Below are positions 45,657 to 54,517 of a stretch of DNA of 64,000 nucleotides, in pieces. The position numbers and the translations under genes were made by a program. The notes under the pieces are model-generated. The model did no database searches. It saw nothing but the letters and a program-made list of their open reading frames with translations, and was not told where the DNA came from. The DNA is from Kumtagia sp963820075 (GTDB lineage: Bacteria; Pseudomonadota; Alphaproteobacteria; Rhizobiales; Rhizobiaceae): assembly GCA_963820075.1 (NCBI GenBank), contig CAWFYS010000006.1:372001-436000 (forward strand), written 5' to 3'. Numbering within the stretch: position 1 is the stretch's first letter; every line of letters begins with the position of its first letter.

Positions 45657-46385
45657 TCATGCACTGCTGGAGACGGGATCGCGCGCGACAAGTCCGCCGA
45701 AGCGACGCTCGCGCGCGCCGAACTCGGCAAGCGCCTCCTTGAAGAGTTCCGGCGTGAAATCGGGCCAGAAGCACGGCAGGAACACAAGTTCGGCATAGGC
45801 CGCCTGCCACATGAGGAAATTCGAGAGCCGCATCTCGCCGCTGGTGCGGATCACCAGATCCGGATCGGGAATGCCATGCGTATCCAGCGCATCCGAAACC
45901 GTCCGCTGCGTGATGGACGCCGCGCTCAGCCGGCCCTGGGCGACATCCGCGGCGATCCTGCGCACCGCGCGCACGATCTCGTCGCGGCTGCCATAGTTGA
46001 AGGCGATCACCAGGTTGAGCGCGCGGTTGCCGACGGTCAGCGCCTCTGCTTCCTCGAGCAGCAGCCGGATGTCGGGCTGAAGGCCCTCTCGTTGCCCGAT
46101 CACCCGCACGCGCACGCCCGAGCGGTGCAATTCGGCGAGATCGCGGCGGATGAACAACCTCAGCAGGCCGAGAAGATCGCTGACCTCCGCCAGGGGGCGC
46201 GACCAGTTCTCCGAGGAAAAGGCGTAGACGGTCAGCCAGGCGATGCCGAGATCGCTGGCGGTGCGTACCGCCTGCCGCAGCGCCTCGACGCCAGCCCGAT
46301 GGCCGGCAAGCCTCGGCAGACCCCTCGCCTTCGCCCAGCGGCCATTGCCGTCCATAATGATCGCGACATGCGCGGGCGTGGTCAT
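45657..46385 (-). CDS. uppS: Undecaprenyl diphosphate synthase
   Basis: 242 residues, cis-prenyltransferase. Motifs: HVAIIMDGNGRWAKARGLPR with the catalytic Asp, GHRAGVEALR, TVYAFSSENWSRP and the C-terminal PDLVIRTSGEMRLSNFLMW. It makes the C55 carrier for peptidoglycan and O-antigen. It lies 33 bases after frr in the conserved run. Confidence 0.96.
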   Translation of the reverse strand: MTTPAHVAIIMDGNGRWAKARGLPRLAGHRAGVEALRQAVRTASDLGIAWLTVYAFSSENWSRPLAEVSDLLGLLRLFIRRDLAELHRSGVRVRVIGQREGLQPDIRLLLEEAEALTVGNRALNLVIAFNYGSRDEIVRAVRRIAADVAQGRLSAASITQRTVSDALDTHGIPDPDLVIRTSGEMRLSNFLMWQAAYAELVFLPCFWPDFTPELFKEALAEFGARERRFGGLVARDPVSSSA

Positions 46386-46418
46386 TCTTGCCTTCGGCTT
46401 CCTCCCCGGAGGGCCGCT

Positions 46419-46979
46419 TCAAACTTGCATGATCTCGGCTTCCTTGCCGGAAAGCATACTGTCGATCGTCGAGATCGTTTCATCCGTCATTTTCTGGACG
46501 CGGTCCGCCTGCTTGCGGTGCTCGTCCTCGCTGATATCTCCGTCCTTTTCGGCCTTCTTGAGGTGCTCCATGCCGTCGCGGCGCACGTGCCGGACCGCCA
46601 CCTTGGCATTTTCGGTGTAAGTGTGCGCGATCTTGACAAGTTCCTTGCGGCGCTGCTCGTTCAGTTCCGGCAACGGAATGCGCAGCGTCGTGCCGTCCAT
46701 GATCGGATTGAAGCCGAGATTGGATTCGCGGATGGCGCGGTCGACCGCGCCCACCATCGACTTGTCCCACACGGACACCGATATCATGCGCGGCTCCGGA
46801 ACCGAAACGGTTGCCACCTGCGTGATCGGCATGGTGCTGCCATAGGCTGACACCTGGACCGGGTCGAGCAGATTGGCCGAGGCACGGCCGGTGCGCAACG
46901 AAGCAAGATCGGATTTGAATGCCGCTATCGCTCCGTCCATGCGGCGTCGGATGTCGTTGAAATTTGCCCCGTCTGTCAT
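46419..46979 (-). CDS. frr: Ribosome recycling factor
   Basis: 186 residues, standard length. MDGAIAAFKSDLASLRTGRA at the N-terminus and RKELVKIAHTYTENAKVAVR plus KKAEKDGDISEDEHRK at the C-terminus identify RRF. It splits post-termination ribosomes with EF-G. ATG at 46979 fits the family start (MTDGANFNDIRRRM). Confidence 0.97.
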   Translation of the reverse strand: MTDGANFNDIRRRMDGAIAAFKSDLASLRTGRASANLLDPVQVSAYGSTMPITQVATVSVPEPRMISVSVWDKSMVGAVDRAIRESNLGFNPIMDGTTLRIPLPELNEQRRKELVKIAHTYTENAKVAVRHVRRDGMEHLKKAEKDGDISEDEHRKQADRVQKMTDETISTIDSMLSGKEAEIMQV

Positions 46980-47022
46980 CGCTCTACTCCCTGTCCCACT
47001 CTCCTGGCACTCCGTCCGCCGG

Positions 47023-47739
47023 TCAATCGGCGACGACGGTGCAGTGGCCTCCGCCGCCGAGGATTTCGCCGAACCCGCCTTTCTCGTGGATCGAATACAC
47101 AATTATCGGGATGTTGTTTTCGCGCGCAAGCGCAATCGCCGCAGTATCCATGATCGCCAGCCCGTTGCTGATCACCTCGGCGTGGCTGATGTGGGTATAT
47201 CGCACGGCGGAGGGGTCCTTCTTCGGGTCGGCTGAATAGACGCCATCAACCTGCGTGCCCTTGAAGAGCGCATCGGCGCCGATTTCGGCGGCGCGCAAGG
47301 CCGCGGCCGAATCGGTCGTGAAGAACGGATTCCCGGTGCCGCCCGCGAAGATGACCACTTTGCCAGCGTTCATATAGGCGGTCGCCTGGCGCTGCGAGAA
47401 ACTCTCGCACAACTCCGGCATGGCGATTGCGGAGAGCACGACGGCGTCGACGCCGATCTTGACCAGCGAGGTGCGCAGCGCCAGCGAGTTGATGACGGTC
47501 GCCAGCATGCCCATGTGGTCGCCGGTGACGCGATCGCCGCCCTTGGAGGCAACCGCGACACCGCGAAAGATATTGCCGCCGCCGATGACCACGCCGACCT
47601 CGACGCCGAGCGCGCGGGCCTCGGCTATGTCGGAGGCGATGCGGTCGACGACGGAAACGTCTATGCCGAAATGCTGTTCGCCCATCAGCGCTTCGCCCGA
47701 GGCCTTCAAAACGACACGTCGATACAGGGGCTTGGCCAT
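47023..47739 (-). CDS. pyrH: Uridylate kinase
   Basis: 238 residues. VVLKASGEALMGEQHFGID, VVIGGGNIFRGVAVASKGGD, GDHMGMLATVINSLAL and AGGTGNPFFTTDSAAALRAA are PyrH motifs of the amino-acid-kinase fold. It phosphorylates UMP to UDP and is hexameric. It sits between tsf and frr as in most bacteria. Confidence 0.97.
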   Translation of the reverse strand: MAKPLYRRVVLKASGEALMGEQHFGIDVSVVDRIASDIAEARALGVEVGVVIGGGNIFRGVAVASKGGDRVTGDHMGMLATVINSLALRTSLVKIGVDAVVLSAIAMPELCESFSQRQATAYMNAGKVVIFAGGTGNPFFTTDSAAALRAAEIGADALFKGTQVDGVYSADPKKDPSAVRYTHISHAEVISNGLAIMDTAAIALARENNIPIIVYSIHEKGGFGEILGGGGHCTVVAD

Positions 47740-47915
47740 CAATCCCTCGAATTTTCCAGGCAATCCAGTCGCCGCCGCCGCAACAATCCGGCCGCCGGAG
47801 TTACTGGCGAACCGCATAGAAGCGAACCGGAAAGCAATGCGGGTTCCCGATACACGAAGGGCGCCGCGATGTCACGCGACGCCCCTCCCCGATACAGACC
47901 GAAACAGGACGGGTT

Positions 47916-48839
47916 TTACTTCTTCACGGCCGCGGCGACCTCGGCCGCAAAGTCCGACTTGTCCTTCTCGATGCCCTCGCCGAGAGCGAAGCGCACGAAG
48001 CCGGTAATGCGCGCCGGCGCGCCGATATCCTTCTCCGCATCCTTGAGCGCTTTCTCGACCGTCAGGTCGGGATTGATCACGAATGCCTGCTTCAACAGCA
48101 CGACTTCCTCGTAGAACTTGCGCAGGCGGCCTTCCACCATCTTCTCGATGATCGCTTCCGGCTTTCCCGATTCGCGGGCCTGCTCGCTGAAGATCGCCCT
48201 TTCGCGTGCGACCGCGGCCGGATCGACCTGCTCGGCCGAAAGGGCCAGCGGATTGGTCGCGGCCACATGCATCGCCACCTGGCGTCCGAAGGCACGCGCC
48301 GCGTCGGCGTTGCCGTCCGTCTCGATCGCCACCAGTACACCCAGCTTGCCAAGGCCGTCGGCGACGGCATTGTGGATATAGGTCGCGACCGCGCCGGCTC
48401 CGACCGACAGCCCGGCGGAGCGGCGGAACGACATGTTCTCGCCGATCGTGCCGACAGCATCCTTGATCGTCTCGGTGACGGACTTGCCCGAACCGGGATA
48501 GGCTGCATTGGCGACCGCCTGGCTCTCGCCGCCAACTTCGAGCGCGACTTTCGCCGCGTTGCGCACGATCTCCTGGAAGGATTCGTTGCGGGCGACGAAA
48601 TCGGTCTCCGAATTGACCTCGACGACGACTGCCTTGGTGGCCGCGCCGGCAACGCCGATCAGGCCCTCCGCGGCAGTACGGCCAGCCTTCTTGTCGGCCT
48701 TGGAAATGCCCTTGGCGCGCAGCCAGTCGACGGCCGCCTCCAGATTGCCGTTGGTCTCGGCCAGCGCCGCCTTGCAATCCATCATGCCCGCGCCGGTCAT
48801 CTCGCGGAGTTCTTTAACCTGTGCAGCAGAAATGCTCAT
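47916..48839 (-). CDS. tsf: Elongation factor Ts
   Basis: 307 residues. N-terminal UBA-like VKELREMTGAGMMDCKAALA, the EF-Tu contact VEVNSETDFVARNESFQEIV, and the C-terminal module ending KDKSDFAAEVAAAVKK. It exchanges GDP for GTP on EF-Tu. It is 124 bases from rpsB and the two are probably cotranscribed. Confidence 0.97.
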   Translation of the reverse strand: MSISAAQVKELREMTGAGMMDCKAALAETNGNLEAAVDWLRAKGISKADKKAGRTAAEGLIGVAGAATKAVVVEVNSETDFVARNESFQEIVRNAAKVALEVGGESQAVANAAYPGSGKSVTETIKDAVGTIGENMSFRRSAGLSVGAGAVATYIHNAVADGLGKLGVLVAIETDGNADAARAFGRQVAMHVAATNPLALSAEQVDPAAVARERAIFSEQARESGKPEAIIEKMVEGRLRKFYEEVVLLKQAFVINPDLTVEKALKDAEKDIGAPARITGFVRFALGEGIEKDKSDFAAEVAAAVKK

Positions 48840-48963
48840 CCTTGCCTCTTCGTTCAAAATGCGCTGGCGCACCATCGAAATATCGACGATGCGCCTGACG
48901 CCGGCACGACGGGCGTGCCAAGTTCAAGTGCCCAGTTCCGGATCAAGCGGACCTGAAGACGAA

Positions 48964-49746
48964 TCAGGCCTGAGCCTGATCTCCGGAGGGAGCGTCGAGC
49001 GCCGGCTCGATCGGAGCTTCCTCGGAAGCGCCGATGTCCACGCCGAACGAGCCCTGCTGACGGGCGATGCCGTCGATCGCGGCCTTGGCGATAAGGTCGC
49101 AATAGAGCTGGATGGCGCGCGCCGCGTCGTCATTGCCCGGGATCGGAAAGTCGATCTTGGCCGGATCGCAGTTGGAGTCGATGATCGCCACCACCGGGAT
49201 ACCGAGGCGCTTGGCCTCCAGAATGGCGATCGCTTCCTTGTTGGTGTCGATCACGAACATCAGGTCGGGCGTCGAGCCCATGTCCTTGATGCCGCCGAGG
49301 GCCTTGTCGAGCTTCTCGCGCTCGCGCTGCAGATTGAGCAGCTCCTTCTTGGTAAAGCCGTGGCTGCCGTCGCCGGCGAGCAGCTCGTCAAGCTTGCGCA
49401 GCCGCTGGATCGAATTGGAGATCGTCTTCCAATTGGTCAGCATGCCGCCCAGCCAGCGGGAGTTGACATAGTACTGGGCCGAACGCTGCGCGGCGTCGGC
49501 GACGATGTCGGACGCCTGGCGCTTGGTTCCGACAAACAGCACGCGGCCGCCGCGCGACACGACGTCCGACACCTGCTTCAGCGCCTGGTGCAGCAGCGGC
49601 ACTGTCTGGGACAGGTCGATAATGTGGATATTGTTGCGGGCGCCGAAGATGTAAGGCGCCATTTTCGGGTTCCAGCGGTGAGTCTGGTGGCCGAAGTGAA
49701 CACCAGCTTCCAATAGCTGACGCATGCTGAAATCAGGCAGAGCCAT
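48964..49746 (-). CDS. rpsB: 30S ribosomal protein S2
   Basis: 260 residues. Signature regions MRQLLEAGVHFGHQTHRWNP, KMAPYIFGARNNIHIIDLSQ, YVNSRWLGGMLTNWKTI and PGNDDAARAIQLYCDL. The acidic C-terminal extension (ASEEAPIEPALDAPSGD) is common in Rhizobiales. It heads the minus-strand rpsB-tsf-pyrH-frr-uppS-cdsA run. Confidence 0.97.
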   Translation of the reverse strand: MALPDFSMRQLLEAGVHFGHQTHRWNPKMAPYIFGARNNIHIIDLSQTVPLLHQALKQVSDVVSRGGRVLFVGTKRQASDIVADAAQRSAQYYVNSRWLGGMLTNWKTISNSIQRLRKLDELLAGDGSHGFTKKELLNLQREREKLDKALGGIKDMGSTPDLMFVIDTNKEAIAILEAKRLGIPVVAIIDSNCDPAKIDFPIPGNDDAARAIQLYCDLIAKAAIDGIARQQGSFGVDIGASEEAPIEPALDAPSGDQAQA

Positions 49747-50047
49747 TCAAGTTCCTTTCCGGTTGGCCTCCACGGACACAGGCGAGGGAAACAATTTTCC
49801 TTCGCCACCGGAGGTTTCAGCCGGATTTCTCCCGGCAGACACCAAAGTCCGTGTGTGGAATGGAGCGGCATATAGAGGGGGTTATGCGAAAATGCAACCC
49901 ATGGATACCCATGGACCGCCAAGGAGCCAAAGGGCCGCACGCTCCACACCCCTCCGAGCCCCTATGAACGCGGCTGCGGTTTACAAATCGATGCACCTAT
50001 CGCGAACCGAGGCTCCCCGATGGTCAACTTGCCTCAGGCTGACGACT
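49747..50047. other. Intergenic region between sufA and rpsB
   Basis: No gene supported. It should hold the rpsB promoter and leader on the minus strand (S2 autoregulation sites are known in other bacteria), but I cannot point to a specific structure. Confidence 0.4.
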
Positions 50048-50428
50048 TCAGGCCGAAGCGCGCGCCTCGGCAAGCGCCTTCAGGTCGGCGGGCTTCAGTT
50101 CCACGGACTCGCCGCAGCCGCAGGCCGAACTCTGGTTCGGATTGCGGAAAGTGAAGCCGGTCCTGAGCGTCGTCGTCTCGTAATCCATTTCCGTGCCGAG
50201 CAGGAACAGTGCCGCCTCCGGTGCCACATAGACATGAGCGCCGTCGCGCTCGACATGATCGTCCTTCGGGTTCGGCTCGGTCACGAGATCGACCGTGTAT
50301 TCCATGCCGGCGCAGCCGCCCTTCTTGATGCCCAGCCGGACGCCCGTGGCGTTGTCGCGCGTGTCGACGATTTCGCGAACGCGGCTTGCGGCCTTGTCGG
50401 TCAGGCGGATGACGGCGAAACGACCCAT
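50048..50428 (-). CDS. sufA: SufA/IscA A-type Fe-S carrier
   Basis: 126 residues. HesB fold with the three cluster-binding Cys: one in IKKGGCAGMEYTVDL and two in SSACGCGESVEL. It carries nascent clusters to target proteins. It is the last gene of the suf run but is separated from sufT by about 220 bases that contain a possible IS fragment, so it may have its own promoter. Confidence 0.94.
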   Translation of the reverse strand: MGRFAVIRLTDKAASRVREIVDTRDNATGVRLGIKKGGCAGMEYTVDLVTEPNPKDDHVERDGAHVYVAPEAALFLLGTEMDYETTTLRTGFTFRNPNQSSACGCGESVELKPADLKALAEARASA

Positions 50429-50520
50429 TTTCTTCTCCACTCGCGGCAGGTTCAAGGCCTGCGGAATGATCTCGCTCCTAAAATGGTGAAGATTGCCGCC
50501 CAGCGCAAGCCATAGCCACT

Positions 50521-50583
50521 GATGTGGGCCGACATCCGCTCCCACTGGTCATCGCGAAGGATCAGGCGATCTTGAATTCCCAT
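50521..50583 (-). pseudogene. Possible IS5-family transposase N-terminal relic
   Basis: An ATG at 50583 opens a 43-codon frame whose first 21 codons read MGIQDRLILRDDQWERMSAH. L-R-D-D-Q-W-E-R is the usual opening of several IS5-group transposases. The rest of the frame is unrelated. It is very short, so chance is a real alternative. Confidence 0.25.
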
Positions 50584-50651
50584 GGCTGCCTCCAAAAGAC
50601 AGCCGTGAATCTGATTTGCTCAGCCTTGGGAATCCCTAGAGTCCACACGAC

Positions 50652-51053
50652 CTAATACCACCCGACAGCGACCTGCGCCTCTTCCGACATGCGGTCGGGC
50701 GTCCATGGCGGGTCGAACACCATATTGACATCGACCCCTGAAACGCCTTCGACGGCGCTCACGGCATCCTGCACCCAACCCGGCATCTCGCCCGCCACAG
50801 GGCAGCCCGGCGCGGTCAGCGTCATGTCGATCTTTACCGAGCGGTCGTCCTCGATGTCGATCTTGTAGACAAGGCCGAGCTCATAGATGTCGGCCGGAAT
50901 TTCCGGGTCGTAGACGCTCTTCAGCGCCGAAATAATGTCGTCGGTGATGCGCGCCAATTCGTCGGCGGGAATGGCCGAGGACGAGGCGCTGGCGGGCGCG
51001 TTCGCGGCGGTCTCTGTTGCGGTCGGTGTCGCGGCGTTGTCCATGGCTGTCAT
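50652..51053 (-). CDS. sufT: SufT-like DUF59/MIP18 Fe-S assembly protein
   Basis: 133 residues. An Ala/Thr-rich leader of about 30 residues precedes the DUF59 domain with ISALKSVYDPEIPADIYELG, LVYKIDIEDD, LTAPGCPVAGEMPGWVQDAV and MVFDPPWTPDRMSEEAQ. The Cys in APGC is the conserved one. The family helps Fe-S maturation; the equivalent gene in Agrobacterium has been called sufX. ATG overlaps the sufS stop (ATGA at 51050-51053). Confidence 0.88.
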   Translation of the reverse strand: MTAMDNAATPTATETAANAPASASSSAIPADELARITDDIISALKSVYDPEIPADIYELGLVYKIDIEDDRSVKIDMTLTAPGCPVAGEMPGWVQDAVSAVEGVSGVDVNMVFDPPWTPDRMSEEAQVAVGWY

Positions 51054-52291
51054 CCGAAGAATTTACGCGCCTTTTCCAGCGCCTCTACGAGAATGTCCAC
51101 CTCGTCGCGCGTGTTGTACATGCCGAACGATGCCCTGCATGTGGAGGTGACGCCGAAGCGTTTCAACAGCGGCTGCGCACAATGCGTCCCGGCACGGACC
51201 GCGACACCATGGCGATCGATCACCATCGACACATCATGGGCGTGGATGCCCTGCAATTCGAAGGAAACGATCGCGCCCTTGTTCGGCGCGTCGCCGAAGA
51301 TGCGCAGCGAGTTGATCGTGCGCAAGCGCTCATGCGCATAGGCCTTCAGGTCGGCTTCATGCGCGGCAATGCGCTCGCGCCCGACCGAATCCATATAATC
51401 GAGTGCCGCGCCCAGCCCGATTGCCTGGACGATCGGCGGGGTGCCCGCCTCGAACCGGTGCGGCGGGTCGTTGTAGGTGACATCGTCCTCGGTTACCTCG
51501 AAGATCATCTCGCCACCGCCTTGGAAAGGGCGCATCGCCTCAAGCCGCTCGCGCTTGCCGAACAGCACGCCGATTCCGCTCGGCCCATACACTTTGTGGC
51601 CGGTGAAGACGTAGAAATCGCAGTCGAGGTCGCGCACGTCGACCGGCATGTGGACGGCTGCCTGGCTGCCGTCCACCAGCACCGGAATGCCGCGCTCATG
51701 GGCGATGCGAACCATCTCCTTGATCGGCGTCACCGTGCCCAGCGCATTCGACATGTGGGTGATCGCGACGAGCTTTGTCCGGTCGGTCAGCCGCTTCTCG
51801 AACTCTTCCAGATGCAACTCGCCCAGATCGTCGACCGGCACCCAGACGAGCTTCGCGCCCTGCCGCTCGCGGATGAAGTGCCACGGCACGATATTGGAGT
51901 GATGCTCCATGATCGACAGCACGATCTCGTCGCCCTCGCCGATATTGGGCATGCCCCAGCCATAGGCGACGCAGTTGATCGCCGCCGTCGTATTCGAGGT
52001 GAAGACAATCTCCTCGGTGCTTCCGGCGTTCAGGAAGCGGCGCACCGTCTCGCGCGCCTTCTCATAAGCATCGGTCGCCGCGTTCGAAAGGAAATGCAGG
52101 CCGCGGTGAACATTGGCGTATTCCTGGGAATAGGCGTGCTGGATTGCGTCCAGCACCGCCCGCGGCTTCTGCGCCGACGCGCCATTATCGAGATAGACCA
52201 GCGGCTTGCCGTAGACCTGGCGCGACAGGATCGGAAAATCGCGGCGGATCGCCTCGACATCGTAGGGTTTGTGTTCGACCTTCTGGTCCAT
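51050..52291 (-). CDS. sufS: SufS-type cysteine desulfurase
   Basis: 413 residues, group II desulfurase. YLDNGASAQKPRAVLDAIQ opens the PLP fold, the Schiff-base Lys is in FTGHKVYGPSGIGVLFG, and the active-site Cys in RAGTHCAQPLLKRFG has the short loop typical of SufS. It mobilises sulfur from cysteine for SufBCD. No SufE is encoded next to it. Confidence 0.95.
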   Translation of the reverse strand: MDQKVEHKPYDVEAIRRDFPILSRQVYGKPLVYLDNGASAQKPRAVLDAIQHAYSQEYANVHRGLHFLSNAATDAYEKARETVRRFLNAGSTEEIVFTSNTTAAINCVAYGWGMPNIGEGDEIVLSIMEHHSNIVPWHFIRERQGAKLVWVPVDDLGELHLEEFEKRLTDRTKLVAITHMSNALGTVTPIKEMVRIAHERGIPVLVDGSQAAVHMPVDVRDLDCDFYVFTGHKVYGPSGIGVLFGKRERLEAMRPFQGGGEMIFEVTEDDVTYNDPPHRFEAGTPPIVQAIGLGAALDYMDSVGRERIAAHEADLKAYAHERLRTINSLRIFGDAPNKGAIVSFELQGIHAHDVSMVIDRHGVAVRAGTHCAQPLLKRFGVTSTCRASFGMYNTRDEVDILVEALEKARKFFG

Positions 52292-52401
52292 ATCCAGCCT
52301 GCTTTCGCCACACTCGGCCGTTCGAGCCCTTTCAGGGCCGAGGAAATCACTGCGGCGAGGCGCCGCTCCATTCCGGTCGGGCAGTCGGGGACGATCCCCG
52401 C

Positions 52402-53670
52402 CTACCCATGCTCCGCGAACCAGTCATCGAGCCGCGCCTCGAGTGCGTCCACGATCGCTTCATCCTCCAACTGTTCGATCACCGAGGCAAGGAAGGCCTT
52501 CGAGAGCATTCCGCGCGCGCGCTTTTCGTCGATGCCGCGCGACATCAGGTAGAAGAGCTGGTTGCGGTCGATATCCGTCACCGTCGCGCCATGTCCGCAC
52601 TGCACGTCGTCGGCAAAAATCTCCAGTTCCGGCTTGGTCGAGAATTCCGCGTCGTCGGAGAGAAGCAACGTGTTGCACGCCATTTTCGCGTCGGTCTTCT
52701 GGGCCAACTGATGCACATTGATGCGCCCCTGGAAGACGCCACGCGCCTTGCCGGTCACCACATTGCGGATCAACTCGCGCGAGACCGAATTCGGCGCCTC
52801 ATGGTCGAGCACCATCGTCACGTCGGTGTGCCCGTCCCCGGAAAGCAGATTGATGCCGCGAAGCTGGAAGTCGGCGTCCTTGCCCGACACACGCACGCGG
52901 ATCTCCTGGCGTACCAGCTTGCCGCCGGAATTCATTATGAACAGCGTCAACCTGCTGTTCCTGCCGAGTTCGGCGTTGAACTGGGCCAGATGCGTCGCCG
53001 TGTCGGGCTGGTCCTGCACGATCAGCCACAGGATCTCGGCGCCTTCGCCGACCGCAAGATTGGTGACCGAGGTGACGAGCGCCGGGCCGCTGCCCGACTG
53101 CCGCTCCACGATCGTCGCCTTGACACCGGCGCCGACGCGCACCGGCAGGCGCACATGGGTCTGGCCGCCCGCCTGAAGGTTCTGCAATTCCAGCGGCGAC
53201 GCCAGTGTCGTGCCGGGCGCGATATCGACGAACCATCCGTCGCTGACGAAGGCGGTATTCATAAGGCCGATGGCGTCGTCATCATCCAGCCGATCAAGTG
53301 CCGGCGCGAAGCTGCCGTCGGTCAGCTTTTCCGCCAGGCTCGTGAACGTGACGCCCTCCACGGAAGGCGTCCTGCCGCGCACGACGCCATTCAGCACCGG
53401 CAGCACCGTCGCTCCCTCCACCAAGGGTGCCAGCGGCTTCGGGTTGGCGGATGTGTCGTGTTCCGGAACCGCAGTCAGCAGGCGGCGCAGGTCGGTATAG
53501 TGCCATGCCTCGATCCGGCGGGTCGGCAGGCCGTCCTTGATCGCCTCGATCGCATCGTCGCGCTTGACGGTCACGGCGCCGTCGCCCGGCAGTTCGGAGA
53601 GCCGCTCGGCGAACGCCTTCACGAGAGCCGTTTCGGCTGCCGTGCGCGGGGGTGTTGCGTAAATATTCAT
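52402..53670 (-). CDS. sufD: SufD scaffold subunit
   Basis: 422 residues from ATG 53670 (MNIYATPPRTAAETALVKAF); a GTG nine bases upstream is possible. SufBD-core beta-helix with RINVHQLAQKTDAKMACNTL, LLSDDAEFSTKPELEIFADD and VQCGHGATVTDIDRNQLFYL, where the Cys and His near the C-terminus form part of the cluster assembly site. It pairs with SufB and SufC. It begins 9 bases after the sufC stop. Confidence 0.94.
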   Translation of the reverse strand: MNIYATPPRTAAETALVKAFAERLSELPGDGAVTVKRDDAIEAIKDGLPTRRIEAWHYTDLRRLLTAVPEHDTSANPKPLAPLVEGATVLPVLNGVVRGRTPSVEGVTFTSLAEKLTDGSFAPALDRLDDDDAIGLMNTAFVSDGWFVDIAPGTTLASPLELQNLQAGGQTHVRLPVRVGAGVKATIVERQSGSGPALVTSVTNLAVGEGAEILWLIVQDQPDTATHLAQFNAELGRNSRLTLFIMNSGGKLVRQEIRVRVSGKDADFQLRGINLLSGDGHTDVTMVLDHEAPNSVSRELIRNVVTGKARGVFQGRINVHQLAQKTDAKMACNTLLLSDDAEFSTKPELEIFADDVQCGHGATVTDIDRNQLFYLMSRGIDEKRARGMLSKAFLASVIEQLEDEAIVDALEARLDDWFAEHG

Positions 53671-53679
53671 GACGGACAC

Positions 53680-54435
53680 CTAGGCGGCTTCTTCGATGAT
53701 CCCGGCATAGCCGTTGGCCTCAAGCTCGTAGGCCAGCGTCTTGTCGCCCGACTTGATCACCTGGCCGCGATAAAGCACATGCACCGTATCCGGCACGATG
53801 TGTTCCAGCAGGCGCTGGTAGTGCGTGATCACGACAATCGCGCGGTCGGGCGAGCGCAATGCGTTGACGCCGTCCGCCACGATGCGCAGCGCGTCGATGT
53901 CGAGGCCTGAATCGGTCTCGTCCAGCACGCAGAGCCTCGGCTCCAGAAGCTTCATCTGCAGGATTTCGGCGCGCTTCTTCTCTCCGCCGGAGAAGCCGAC
54001 ATTCAGCGGCCGCTTCAGCATGGCGACATCCATGTCGAGCGAACCGGCCGCCTCCTTCACGCGCTTGATGAAGTCGGGAATCTTCAGCGGCTCTTCGCCG
54101 CGCGCCTTGCGCTGCGAATTCATGGCCACCTTGAGGAATTCCATGGTCGCGACGCCCGGTATCTCCATCGGATACTGGAAGGCGAGGAAGATGCCCGCCG
54201 CGGCGCGTTCGGCCGGGTCCATCTCGAGCACTGAGACGCCATCGTAGAGTATATCGCCCTCGGTGACCTCGTAGTCGTCGCGGCCGGCAAGCACATAGGA
54301 CAGGGTCGATTTGCCCGACCCGTTCGGCCCCATGATGGCCGCCACCTCGCCGGCCCCTACCGACAGGTTCAGCCCGCGGATGATCTCCGTGCCGGTCGAG
54401 GCGATGCGGGCATGAAGGTTTCTGATTTCAAGCAT
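53680..54435 (-). CDS. sufC: SufC ATPase
   Basis: 251 residues. Walker A MGPNGSGKSTLSYVLAG, signature VGFSGGEKKRAEILQMKLLE, Walker B LCVLDETDSGLDIDALRIV and the switch His in VVITHYQRLLEHI. It is a soluble ABC ATPase that drives conformational change of SufBD rather than transport. Confidence 0.96.
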   Translation of the reverse strand: MLEIRNLHARIASTGTEIIRGLNLSVGAGEVAAIMGPNGSGKSTLSYVLAGRDDYEVTEGDILYDGVSVLEMDPAERAAAGIFLAFQYPMEIPGVATMEFLKVAMNSQRKARGEEPLKIPDFIKRVKEAAGSLDMDVAMLKRPLNVGFSGGEKKRAEILQMKLLEPRLCVLDETDSGLDIDALRIVADGVNALRSPDRAIVVITHYQRLLEHIVPDTVHVLYRGQVIKSGDKTLAYELEANGYAGIIEEAA

Positions 54436-54517
54436 TCTTCTCGTCTTTCAGAATATTGTTACAGAATTGAACAATGGGTGTTTTCGAACCGTCTGGACCC
54501 GCCAGGCTTCCAGTTCG

